Assembly: GCA_023455425.1 (NCBI GenBank)
Contig: JAEYCM010000025.1
Coordinates: 1 to 61,374 of the forward strand
Length of the DNA: 61,374 bases
Reading direction: 5' to 3'
Origin: Bacillota bacterium
Lineage (GTDB): Bacteria > Bacillota > Clostridia > Christensenellales > CAG-138
The stretch's first letter is position 1. Every line of letters starts with the position of its first letter. Shown piece after piece: positions 33,475-41,507 of this stretch. The notes under the pieces are model-generated. The model had not been told where the DNA came from and did not search any database. It saw only the letters and a list, made by a program, of their open reading frames with translations. A program made the translations under genes and the position numbers.

Positions 33475-34947
33475 ATGCGTACAAGCGGTATTTTATTGCA
33501 TATCACCTCGCTTCCTTCGCCCTACGGCATCGGCACGCTGGGGGAGGAAGCATACCGCTTTGCGGAGTTTTTACATAAGGCCGGGCAGCGCTATTGGCAG
33601 ATGCTGCCTACCGGCCCCACCAGTTATGGGGATTCTCCCTATCAATCCTTTTCGGCGTTTGCGGGCAACCCGTATTTTATTGATTTGCCGCTGCTCGTTT
33701 CGGATGGGCTGCTTACGCAGGAGGAAGTGGAAGAGCCGTTCTGGGGGGAAGACCCCGCGCAGGTAGACTACAGCGCGGTGTACGAAGCGCGTCTTGCGCT
33801 TTTAAAAAAGGCGTATGCGCGCGGCTACGCGAGAGATTTGGAGCAGCTTTCAGCGTTTGAAGCGGAGCAAGCCTTCTGGCTGCCGGATTACGCCCTGTTT
33901 ATGGCGCTCAAATCCCAGTTTGCGATGCGCGCATGGGCGGAATGGCCGGAGGATATCTGCCTGCGGGAAGAGGAAGCGCTCGCTCAATACCGGGACCTTT
34001 TGCAGGAAGAGATCCGGTTTTATTCGTATGTGCAGCTCCTGTTCTTCCGGCAGTGGAAGGCATTTAGAAACCATTGCGCGGCACTGGATCTTTTACTCAT
34101 CGGCGATCTTCCCATCTATGTCGCGCTCGATTCCGCGGACGTCTGGGCCAACCCGGAGCTGTTCCTGCTGGATGAAGCGCGCAGGCCCACCCATGTGGCC
34201 GGCGTGCCGCCGGATTATTTTTCATCGGACGGCCAGCTTTGGGGCAACCCGCTTTACAATTGGGCGTGCATGGAGCAGGACGGCTTTGCGTGGTGGATGC
34301 GACGCATCGCCGCAAGTGCCGGGCTCTTTGACGTCATCCGCATCGATCACTTCCGGGGCTTCTCCAGCTACTGGAGCGTACCCTGCGGGGAGAGCACCGC
34401 GAAAAACGGCATATGGCGCAAAGGCCCCGGCCATGCGTTTATCGATGCGCTCAAGCTCAATTTTCCCGCACTGCCCGTCATTGCGGAGGATCTTGGCATC
34501 CTGACGCAGGACGTCTATGACTTGATGGAGTACGCGGGCTATCCCGGCATGCGTGTGCTGCAGTTCGCGTTCGATGCGTTGTGCGAGCACTGCTACCAGC
34601 CCCATACCTACCCCGTTTCCTGCGTCTGTTACACCGGCACGCACGATAACGACACCGTCATGGGCTGGCTGAAAAACGGCGATCCCGAGGCCGTAGGCTA
34701 TGCCGCGGAATATCTCGGGCTCAATTCGTCCGAAGGGCTTAATTGGGGTTTTTTGCGCGGCGGCATGTCCTCCGTGGCGGAACTGTTCATCGCCCAGATG
34801 CAGGACTACCTGGGCCTAGGCAGTTCGGCGCGCATGAACACGCCCAGCACCACCGGCTGCAACTGGTGCTGGCGGATGCTGCCCAATATGGCAAGCGACG
34901 CGCTGGCGGAAAAAATCAGGCATATGACGAAAATGTACGGGAGATAA
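33475..34947 (+). CDS. malQ: 4-alpha-glucanotransferase
   Basis: MalQ (amylomaltase, GH77) transfers glucan segments between maltodextrins. The 490-residue protein has SGILLHITSLPSPYGIGTLG, GPTSYGDSPYQSFSAFAGNPYFIDL, VIRIDHFRGFSSYW (nucleophile Asp), IAEDLGI (acid/base Glu) and YTGTHDNDT (third acid). Of two adjacent ATGs, 33475 is five bases after GGAGGA and is preferred; 33472 is too close. It is transcribed in the same direction as the downstream glg genes but is separated from them by 4.6 kb. Confidence 0.95.
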   Translation: MRTSGILLHITSLPSPYGIGTLGEEAYRFAEFLHKAGQRYWQMLPTGPTSYGDSPYQSFSAFAGNPYFIDLPLLVSDGLLTQEEVEEPFWGEDPAQVDYSAVYEARLALLKKAYARGYARDLEQLSAFEAEQAFWLPDYALFMALKSQFAMRAWAEWPEDICLREEEALAQYRDLLQEEIRFYSYVQLLFFRQWKAFRNHCAALDLLLIGDLPIYVALDSADVWANPELFLLDEARRPTHVAGVPPDYFSSDGQLWGNPLYNWACMEQDGFAWWMRRIAASAGLFDVIRIDHFRGFSSYWSVPCGESTAKNGIWRKGPGHAFIDALKLNFPALPVIAEDLGILTQDVYDLMEYAGYPGMRVLQFAFDALCEHCYQPHTYPVSCVCYTGTHDNDTVMGWLKNGDPEAVGYAAEYLGLNSSEGLNWGFLRGGMSSVAELFIAQMQDYLGLGSSARMNTPSTTGCNWCWRMLPNMASDALAEKIRHMTKMYGR

Positions 34948-34985
34948 AGACGTTCAGCTATCGCGATAGAAATCGATCATAAAAA

Positions 34986-35005
34986 AGCCGGGAACTATCC
35001 CGGCT
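34986..35005 (+). terminator. Terminator-like hairpin, first copy
   Basis: AGCCGGGA-ACTA-TCCCGGCT is an 8-bp stem after AAAAAA, 38 bp past the malQ stop. An identical 20-bp copy lies at 35148-35167. Confidence 0.6.
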
Positions 35006-35031
35006 CAGGTTGTAAATCCACTTGAGGTTTC

Positions 35032-35136
35032 AAGGTATAGGCGCTTTAGCGCCCGTGCTCGGGGGGGCGCGGGGGGCGAAGCCCTCCCGCTATTAAATAA
35101 AATAAACTATCGTCGCCGCCGTAGGCGGCGATACTT
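35032..35136 (+). repeat. Dispersed repeat, copy G (internally deleted)
   Basis: This copy keeps both ends (AAGGTATAGGCGCTT at left, GGCGGCGATACTT at right) and the AT-rich stretch before the right end, but lacks about 200 bp including the hairpin module. It is preceded by the same TTGAGGTTTC flank as copy E. It lies in the 335-bp gap 34948-35282 between malQ and the sigma gene, flanked by two identical hairpins. Confidence 0.75.
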
Positions 35137-35147
35137 TTGACAGGCTC

Positions 35148-35167
35148 AGCCGGGAACTATCCCGGCT
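35148..35167 (+). terminator. Terminator-like hairpin, second copy
   Basis: This is the identical second copy of AGCCGGGA-ACTA-TCCCGGCT, here followed by TTTAAAATT. With this tail it is the better terminator of the two. Confidence 0.55.
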
Positions 35168-35184
35168 TTAAAATTAAGTCTCCA

Positions 35185-35212
35185 TGTAACGAAATCCCTT
35201 CTTTCCTGTCTA
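35185..35212 (+). promoter_or_regulatory. Possible ECF-type autoregulated promoter
   Basis: TGTAAC (35185-35190), 16 bp, then TGTCTA resembles the TGAAAC/TGTAAC-N16-CGTC pattern of ECF sigma promoters, 71 bp before the sigma gene. Autoregulation is usual for this group. The -10 match is imperfect. Confidence 0.3.
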
Positions 35213-35282
35213 ATAATAAAGGACCAATGAAGATCAAAGATTGTAATGCTGAACAATCAAATGTTTTAAAGGATGGAAAGCC

Positions 35283-35792
35283 ATGAAGAACTCTTTCCAC
35301 AAAGACGTAGAGCTTCTGTATCGGCAATATTATGGAGATGTATTTCGCTATGTTTCACTCATTCATTATGTGTCTTCTGATATAGAGGATATTGTTCAAA
35401 ATACGTTTCTAAAGGCAATGCGGGGAATTGCGGGTTTCAGGGGGGATAGCAGCATACGAACCTGGTTGTTTACAATAGCAAGGAATGAAAGCATTCATTG
35501 TTCAAAAAAGAAGCGGGGGAATATGCCGATTGACAATATGGTGCATTTAAACTGCGGCGTCAATATTGATGAGGCCGTATGCAATAAAGAGGCAGTGGAC
35601 ACGATTTTCAAATATATGAAGCGTTGCGACGAACCCAAGCGAAGCCTGCTTGCACTAAGGCTGATAGGAGAACAGTCTTTTGTTGAAATAGGGAAGATAC
35701 TTGGTAAAAGCGATACATGGTGTAGAGTGACCTTTATGCGGGCAAAAAACGAAATCATCAGTAAATTGGAGGAGCTTGATACTTATGAATAA
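35283..35792 (+). CDS. ECF-type RNA polymerase sigma factor
   Basis: The 169-residue protein has sigma region 2 (LYRQYYGDVFRYVSLIHYVSSDIEDIVQNTFLKAMRGIAGFRGDSSIRTWLFTIARNESI) and region 4 (LALRLIGEQSFVEIGKILGKSDTWCRVTFMRAKNEIISKLEE). No sigma region 3 is present, as in ECF factors. Codon use is much more AT-rich than in the neighbours. It overlaps the anti-sigma gene by 8 bp. The signal it responds to is unknown. Confidence 0.92.
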   Translation: MKNSFHKDVELLYRQYYGDVFRYVSLIHYVSSDIEDIVQNTFLKAMRGIAGFRGDSSIRTWLFTIARNESIHCSKKKRGNMPIDNMVHLNCGVNIDEAVCNKEAVDTIFKYMKRCDEPKRSLLALRLIGEQSFVEIGKILGKSDTWCRVTFMRAKNEIISKLEELDTYE

Positions 35793-36285
35793 AGAAGATT
35801 GCGGCATCATACAGGATTTGCTTCCAAGCTACATAGAGGGTCTGACTACAGATAGAACCAATCGCTTTATTCAAGAGCACATCGGCAATTGTGCGGATTG
35901 TAAAAAAGCAGCGGAAGGGATGGCAAGAAACATTGAAGTAGTGGCTTCTGTGGAAAGGCCAAATAAAAAACTGATGTTTTATATATACGGCATTCGCGCA
36001 TGGTATTTTTTGTGCCCGTTCCTTGCGTTTGTATTCTACTATTTTAGCCTTGGGACGGCATTGCATTTGTATGAAGGGCTGCTGGGGCTTTTTAGCGCTG
36101 TATGTATCGCATCCCAATTCTTTTCGGGCTTAAGTTATGGATTTGACTATGAGCAACTTCAATTGAAGAACGAGGCGGAGCAGCGTGAAAAAAGAAAATT
36201 TGGGAAATTCTATACAAGCCCATTGCTTTTGTGCTTACCCTGTATCCTCACGATCGGCCTGATCGAAATACCGAAATTTATTTAG
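35785..36285 (+). CDS. Anti-sigma factor with zinc-finger (zf-HC2) and membrane helices
   Basis: The 166-residue protein has the anti-sigma zinc motif FIQEHIGNCADC (H-x3-C-x2-C) at about residues 28-39, then three or four membrane helices (WYFLCPFLAFVFYYFSLG, LLGLFSAVCIASQFFSGL, SPLLLCLPCILTIGLI). It should hold the sigma factor inactive at the membrane until a signal arrives. The ATG at 35785 is ten bases after GGAGGAG and lies inside the sigma stop region. It shares the sigma gene's AT-rich composition. Confidence 0.88.
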   Translation: MNKEDCGIIQDLLPSYIEGLTTDRTNRFIQEHIGNCADCKKAAEGMARNIEVVASVERPNKKLMFYIYGIRAWYFLCPFLAFVFYYFSLGTALHLYEGLLGLFSAVCIASQFFSGLSYGFDYEQLQLKNEAEQREKRKFGKFYTSPLLLCLPCILTIGLIEIPKFI

Positions 36286-36415
36286 TTTCTATGAAGTGTT
36301 ACTTTAAAAGGTCCGGCTCTGTTTTGTATTGTACAAACGGTTTAAAAGTTAAAAGATTATGAATAGGGCATAGGCGGCTTCCTCACGAATAGGATGGAAA
36401 CTGGAGGTGGTGGAA

Positions 36416-37213
36416 ATGATTGGCGGAAAAATCCGTTTGAACCGTCTGGCCGCTTTGATTGCGGCCGTTATTGGTCTGGGTCTTCTTTTATGCCCGCTCG
36501 CGCCGACAGAGGCGGCAATTGCGAAGGAACAGGAAGTATTCACGGTCGATCCCGGCTTGCCCGCTGCGAAGGAGCTTCCTTCCATTGAAGCTGCGGGTAT
36601 CCGCTTAAACGGAAGCGGGCCCAAAGTGCTGATATACCACACCCATACCAGCGAGGCGTATTCCGATACGAAGGATGCCGACTGGAGGACGGACGATACA
36701 GAGAAGAATATCATCGCGGTCGGCAAGGCGCTTGCCGAAGCGTTAACAGAATACGGGATCGAGGTAATCCACGACGAAACGGACCATGAAAAGCCGGATT
36801 TGCCTGCTTCCTACACCCGCTCGCTTGTTACAATGGAACAGTACAAAGAGAAGTATCCTTCAATTGAACTTTTCATCGACGTCCATCGCGACGCGGGAGT
36901 AGACAATGAAACCGTTGTGATAGACGGTAAAAAAGCGGCGCAGCTTTTGTTTGTCGTGGGAACGGGCGAAAAGGCGGATGAAAAGCCGGATTACAAAGGC
37001 AATTTTGCCCTTGCAAAGGCGGTGTTTGAGCAGTTAAGCGCCGTTCATCCTGATCTGGTCCGTCCGATACGGGTGAAAGCGGGGCGCTACAACCAGCATG
37101 CCGATCATTCTTTGTTCGTGGAAGTCGGCAACAATATGAACACGCTCGAAGAGGCACTGAACGCTACGCAACATCTTGCGGAAGCGATTGAAAAGGTCGT
37201 CCAAACAGACTGA
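36416..37213 (+). CDS. spoIIP: Stage II sporulation protein P
   Basis: SpoIIP is a cell-wall amidase/endopeptidase of the DMP complex that drives engulfment in the sporulating mother cell. The 265-residue protein has an N-terminal membrane anchor (LAALIAAVIGLGLLLCPLA), then VLIYHTHTSEAYSDTKDADWRTDDTEKNIIAVGKALAEAL, where the His and Glu bind zinc, FIDVHRDAG and ADHSLFVEVGNNMNTLEEA. It is somewhat shorter than the B. subtilis protein. The ATG at 36416 follows GGAGG by eight bases. A bidirectional terminator follows. Confidence 0.92.
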   Translation: MIGGKIRLNRLAALIAAVIGLGLLLCPLAPTEAAIAKEQEVFTVDPGLPAAKELPSIEAAGIRLNGSGPKVLIYHTHTSEAYSDTKDADWRTDDTEKNIIAVGKALAEALTEYGIEVIHDETDHEKPDLPASYTRSLVTMEQYKEKYPSIELFIDVHRDAGVDNETVVIDGKKAAQLLFVVGTGEKADEKPDYKGNFALAKAVFEQLSAVHPDLVRPIRVKAGRYNQHADHSLFVEVGNNMNTLEEALNATQHLAEAIEKVVQTD

Positions 37214-37249
37214 TTTCTTTTTATCCTAACCGACCGCATTGTTACAAAT

Positions 37250-37277
37250 AAAGCCCGGAGAAGATCCTCCGGGCTTT
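37250..37277. terminator. Bidirectional terminator between spoIIP and deoR-type gene
   Basis: AAAGCCCGGAG and CTCCGGGCTTT form an 11-bp stem, with A and T tracts on both sides, in a convergent gap of 77 bp. Confidence 0.85.
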
Positions 37278-37290
37278 GGCGTTCATCAAA

Positions 37291-38064
37291 TTATTCCGCA
37301 CCAGCCACCACGACCTGCACGTCGTGTTTTTCCGCTTCCTGCAGGAGTTCGGCCGAGGGCTTAGCATCCGTCACCAGCACGTCGATATCCGCAAGCGTGG
37401 CGAACGTAAAGGGAAGCGAACGGCCTATTTTACTGTGATCCATCAGCATGACGACGCGGGCGGCCTTTTCAATCACCTTGCGCTTGAGCTGCCGCTCGCT
37501 GAAGCTGCCTGAGGTGAACCCGCCGCTGAGCGAATAGCCCGAAGTGGCCATCAGCGCCGTGTCGATGTTCACCTGATCGATAAACGCTTCGGCCTGCGGG
37601 CCGGAAAACGACAGCGTGTTGCCGCTAATCTGCCCGCCCACGGAAATGAAGTTGCAGCTGCGCCTTTGTGAAAGCTCAATCGCGATGTTTGCGCCGCTCG
37701 TGATAATGGTGTAGTGCTGGTCGGGCAGGAGCTTCGCCACCCCCATTAAGGTGCTGCCCGCGTCCATATACACGGCGTGGCTTGTCTGCACAAACTGCAC
37801 CGCCGCGCGGGAGATGGCCCGTTTTTCCACCGTATGCTCCTGCGCGCGCTGGCTGTAAAGGCCTTCGATATCGGGCTGGATGGAACGCATGGAGATCGCG
37901 CCCCCGCGCGTGCGGCGGACGGAGCCTTCCTGTTCCAAATAGTTGAGATCCCTCCAGAGCGTCATGCTTGAGCAGCCGCCGCAAAGCTCCAGAAGCTCCG
38001 CAACGGTGGCCTCGCCGTGGATATCGATATAATCCCGTATCTGCGCCCGGCGTTCGTTGAGCAT
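37291..38064 (-). CDS. DeoR-family transcriptional regulator
   Basis: The 257-residue protein has the N-terminal DeoR helix-turn-helix (RRAQIRDYIDIHGEATVAELLELCGGCSSMTLWRDLNYLEQEGSVRRTRGGAI), where the WRDL replaces the usual RRDL. It is followed by the sugar-phosphate sensor domain (MDAGSTLMGVAKLL, ITSGANIAIELSQR, ISVGGQISGNTLSFSGPQAE, MLMDHSKIGRS). DeoR regulators control sugar use. No sugar operon is beside it; malQ and the glg genes lie within 4 kb. Confidence 0.9.
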   Translation of the reverse strand: MLNERRAQIRDYIDIHGEATVAELLELCGGCSSMTLWRDLNYLEQEGSVRRTRGGAISMRSIQPDIEGLYSQRAQEHTVEKRAISRAAVQFVQTSHAVYMDAGSTLMGVAKLLPDQHYTIITSGANIAIELSQRRSCNFISVGGQISGNTLSFSGPQAEAFIDQVNIDTALMATSGYSLSGGFTSGSFSERQLKRKVIEKAARVVMLMDHSKIGRSLPFTFATLADIDVLVTDAKPSAELLQEAEKHDVQVVVAGAE

Positions 38065-38199
38065 GGTCTTCCTCCATCCGGTTCAATCTATCCATAGTAT
38101 ACGCCAGATGATGGAACATAACAAGCAATATGTTATCAAATTAACAGGTTTTGTTTACTACAAGCGACTTTATATCATCGGCAAGCGGGTCACAGTCGG

Positions 38200-38565
38200 T
38201 TACGCATGCCGTATGGAAGCGCCGAACGGCAGCAGCGCGAGCCGCGCAAGCTTGAAGCACTGCAGCCCAAACGGGATGCCCACGATGGTAATACAGAAGA
38301 CGAGCCCGACTACGGCGTGTATAATCGCAAGCTCAGCGCCGGTGAGCACAATCCACAGGATGTTAACAAGCAGCGAACCCGCGCCTGTTCCGAACACGAT
38401 CTCCTTGCCAAACGGGAAGAACGCAAGCTTTGCAAATTTAAAGCACTGCACGCCCCAGGGGATGCCGATGATGGTGACGCACCAGAATAGCCCCGCGATC
38501 GTCCAGCACAGCCCCAGTATGATGCCGCCAAGCAGGAACCAAAGAAGATTCCCTATCAAACGCAT
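38200..38565 (-). CDS. yccF: YccF-domain membrane protein
   Basis: This 121-residue protein has two copies of the YccF repeat: LWCVTIIGIPWGVQCFKFAKLAFFPFG and the parallel FCITIVGIPFGLQCFKLARLALLPFG, each with a membrane helix. The function is unknown. The ATG at 38565 has GGAGG 12 bases upstream, which is far; a nearer out-of-frame ATG gives only six codons. Confidence 0.88.
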   Translation of the reverse strand: MRLIGNLLWFLLGGIILGLCWTIAGLFWCVTIIGIPWGVQCFKFAKLAFFPFGKEIVFGTGAGSLLVNILWIVLTGAELAIIHAVVGLVFCITIVGIPFGLQCFKLARLALLPFGASIRHA

Positions 38566-38751
38566 ATATGTTTCATGCCTCCAAAAAACCGGATTTTCCC
38601 TCACATGGTATATTACCGCTTTTATAATGGCAACAAAATAATTTATGCACTCATGTTTATTTGTGTGTGTACCGCTGTATAATTAAGGTATCGTTTAATT
38701 CTCATCATTTGCCCGCTCGGGCGCAATACAAGATTGGAGGACTTATTTGAT

Positions 38752-39138
38752 ATGGCGAAGGAAATCCGGTTTTACCGCTGTAAACATTGCGGCAATTTTG
38801 CTTTTATGCTCCACGCTTCCGGCGCGCCCATGACCTGCTGCGGGGAACACATGCAGGAAGTTGAGGCCAATACCGTTGAAGCAGCTACGGAAAAGCACAT
38901 CCCCGTCGTAACGGTGGATGGCGATACCGTAACGGTAGCCGTAGGATCCGTGGCGCACCCCATGGTGGAAGCGCACTTTATCCAGTGGATCTACCTTCAG
39001 ACCGAAACCGGCGGACAGTTCAAATACCTTTCCCCCGGCCAGGACCCTGTTGCTGCATTCAAGCTCGCGGAGGGCGAAACTGTGGTCGCCGCATATGAAT
39101 ACTGCAATCTGCACGGCCTTTGGAAGGCTGCGCTCTAA
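38752..39138 (+). CDS. dfx: Desulfoferrodoxin (superoxide reductase)
   Basis: The enzyme reduces superoxide to peroxide in anaerobes. The 128-residue protein has the desulforedoxin-like FeCys4 site YRCKHC...TCCGEHM, then the catalytic Fe(His)4Cys site: EKHIPVV, VAHPMVEAHFI and EYCNLHGLW. GGAGG is 11 bases before the ATG at 38752. It has its own terminator. Confidence 0.93.
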   Translation: MAKEIRFYRCKHCGNFAFMLHASGAPMTCCGEHMQEVEANTVEAATEKHIPVVTVDGDTVTVAVGSVAHPMVEAHFIQWIYLQTETGGQFKYLSPGQDPVAAFKLAEGETVVAAYEYCNLHGLWKAAL

Positions 39139-39160
39139 ACCCGTTTCCTGTGTCATTGCA

Positions 39161-39186
39161 GCCCCGCGCCAATGTCGCGGGGCTTT
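39161..39186 (+). terminator. Terminator of the desulfoferrodoxin gene
   Basis: GCCCCGCG-CCAATGT-CGCGGGGC followed by TTT forms an 8-bp GC-rich stem 22 bp after the stop. Confidence 0.8.
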
Positions 39187-39274
39187 GTAATGCCCTACGA
39201 CATAGAACGCAAGGATCTGTCATATCCATATATGGCAATAAAATAAAAGCGGGCTGCCCAGATATTGGAACCTA

Positions 39275-39303
39275 TTGCGGGTTTTGTGTACTTACGGTAT
39301 AAT
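39275..39303 (+). promoter_or_regulatory. Promoter of the glycogen operon
   Basis: TTGCGG (39275-39280), 17 bp, TATAAT (39298-39303). The glgB start lies about 255 bp downstream, so the transcript has a long leader. In that leader, and in the rest of the gap 39139-39563, I see no gene or recognised riboswitch. Confidence 0.55.
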
Positions 39304-39563
39304 ACAGGAAAAGAAGCGTGTTATTGGAAACATCTGTTGATTGATCTAAAGTCTCTTCTTTCTGCTTTCAACCGTGTCATGCCTTTACACAATTGCGCAA
39401 AGCCTTGATCAAAACGCGCAGTGTCTTTTGCAACCCTTTTATCTTAGAGCACTTCATTCTCATCGTATTCGATGGTATGATAAAAATGAAAAGCATGTCC
39501 GCGTTGGGCGGGGCATTTTCGTAATCCGCCCGATGCATTCTACATACATGGGAGGTGCGGCTT

Positions 39564-41438
39564 TTGGCAGCAGAGCATGACCTGACGGCGCTGTATTATT
39601 TCAATACGGGCGAGAGCGCTTGCGCGTATGAAGTGCTGGGCGCGCACCCTGCAAAAAAGGGCTGGCGCTTCATGGTCTGGGCGCCCAACGCGCGCGCCGT
39701 GCATGTGGCGGGCAGCTTCAACGGCTTTGCCCTGGATGCGGACGCCATGCGCCCTGTGGGCGATACCGGCGTCTGGGAAGCGACGGTAGGGCATGCCAAA
39801 CGCGGGGATACGTATAAATACGCCATCACGGCAAAGGACGGCACGCTCTATTGGCGGGCGGACCCGTACGCCACCCGGACGGAGGAACGGCCGGGCACCG
39901 CCTCGGTATTGTGGGGCATCCCTGCCCACCGCTGGGAGGATGGCGCGTATTATGAGGCGAAGCAGGGCCGCGATCCATACCGGGAGCCCATGAACATCTA
40001 CGAGGTGCATTTGGGTTCGTTCCGCCATGGGTTAAGCTACCGCCAGCTGGCGGAGGAGCTGGTGGATTACGCGGCGGATATGGGCTACACGCATATCGAA
40101 TTGCTGCCGCTTGCCGAATATCCGCTGGATATGAGCTGGGGCTACCAGGTCACGGGGTATTATGCCGTCACCAACCGGTACGGCGCGCCCGAAGACCTCA
40201 TGTATTTTGTGGACCGCGCGCACCAGCGCGGCCTGGGCGTGCTGCTCGATTGGGTGGGCGCGCATTTTCCGCGGGACGCGCACGGCTTGCGGCTTTTTGA
40301 CGGCACCCCGCTCTATGAGCCGGAGGACCCGCGCCGCAGCGAACAGCCGCAGTGGGGCACCATGCTCTTTGACTACGGCCGCACGCAGGTGCAGAGCTTC
40401 CTCATCTCCAACGCGTTCTATTACTTAAAGGAATTCCATTTCGACGGACTCAGGGTGGACGCGGTCAGCTGCATGCTCTACCACGATTATGGCCGTTCGG
40501 GCACAGGCTGGCTGCCCAATACGTACGGCGGGCGGGAAAACCTGGAGGCCATCGCGTTTTTACAAAAACTGACCACGCATTTAAGAAAAGAATGGCCGGA
40601 CGGCGGGAGATTGCTTATTGCCGAGGAAAGCACCTCCTTCCCGCATGTGACCAAGCCTGCGGAGGAAGGCGGCCTGGGCTTCCATTTCAAATGGAACATG
40701 GGCTGGATGAACGATACCCTTTCCTATATGGAAAAAGACCCCGTCTACCGCAAATGGCACCATGACAAGCTGACGTTCTCGCTCTGCTACGCGTTTTCGG
40801 AACAATATGTGCTGCCTTTCTCGCATGACGAGGTGGTGCACGGCAAGCACTCCATGCTCGATAAAATGCCCGGGGATTACTGGCGCAAGTTTGCGCAGCT
40901 CCGCATGACGCTTGCCTACCAGTTCGCGCATCCGGGGAAAAAGCTCAATTTCATGGGCAACGAATTCGGCCAGTTTATTGAATGGCGTTATGACGAAGGG
41001 CTGGACTGGCTGCTTTTAGACTATCCCATGCACCGCAACATGCAGGCGTTTGCCCGCGCGCTCAACCGCTTCTATAGGAATACCCCCGCGCTTTATGAGC
41101 TGGACGACGGCTGGAACGGTTTTGAATGGGCGAGCGTGGACGACGGCGCGCATTCCGTCGTGGCGTTTTTCAGAAGGGATGCGGAGGGAAAAACGCTTCT
41201 CTGCGCGTTCAATTTCACGCCTGTTCCATGGGAAAACTACACGCTGCCCGTTACGATGAACGCGGAACTACATGAAGTGCTTTCCACCGACGCCCAAGCC
41301 TTCGGGGGCACGGGGGACTGGCACAATCCTTCGCCGCTGCCGGTGACAGGAAAGCCCAGAATAAAGCTGCCGCCGCTTGGCGCGGTGTTTTTCCGGGTAG
41401 ACGAGCTTGCGCAGGAAGGTCAGAGCGCGGCGACATAA
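39564..41438 (+). CDS. glgB: 1,4-alpha-glucan branching enzyme
   Basis: GlgB makes the alpha-1,6 branches of glycogen. The 624-residue protein has the CBM48 domain (RFMVWAPNARAVHVAGSFNGF), the GH13 barrel (YTHIELLPLAEYPLDMSWGYQVTGYYA), nucleophile Asp in GLRVDAVSCML, acid/base Glu in IAEESTSFP and SHDEVVHGK. I take the TTG at 39564, eight bases after GGAGG; the in-frame GTG at 39555 overlaps that site. It heads glgB-glgC-glgD. Confidence 0.95.
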   Translation: MAAEHDLTALYYFNTGESACAYEVLGAHPAKKGWRFMVWAPNARAVHVAGSFNGFALDADAMRPVGDTGVWEATVGHAKRGDTYKYAITAKDGTLYWRADPYATRTEERPGTASVLWGIPAHRWEDGAYYEAKQGRDPYREPMNIYEVHLGSFRHGLSYRQLAEELVDYAADMGYTHIELLPLAEYPLDMSWGYQVTGYYAVTNRYGAPEDLMYFVDRAHQRGLGVLLDWVGAHFPRDAHGLRLFDGTPLYEPEDPRRSEQPQWGTMLFDYGRTQVQSFLISNAFYYLKEFHFDGLRVDAVSCMLYHDYGRSGTGWLPNTYGGRENLEAIAFLQKLTTHLRKEWPDGGRLLIAEESTSFPHVTKPAEEGGLGFHFKWNMGWMNDTLSYMEKDPVYRKWHHDKLTFSLCYAFSEQYVLPFSHDEVVHGKHSMLDKMPGDYWRKFAQLRMTLAYQFAHPGKKLNFMGNEFGQFIEWRYDEGLDWLLLDYPMHRNMQAFARALNRFYRNTPALYELDDGWNGFEWASVDDGAHSVVAFFRRDAEGKTLLCAFNFTPVPWENYTLPVTMNAELHEVLSTDAQAFGGTGDWHNPSPLPVTGKPRIKLPPLGAVFFRVDELAQEGQSAAT

Positions 41439-41507
41439 TCATGCATAAGGCCGTAAAATCTTTGGCAACAACTATCCCGTTGCTTCAAGCAAAAAGGAGG
41501 ATGCGCA

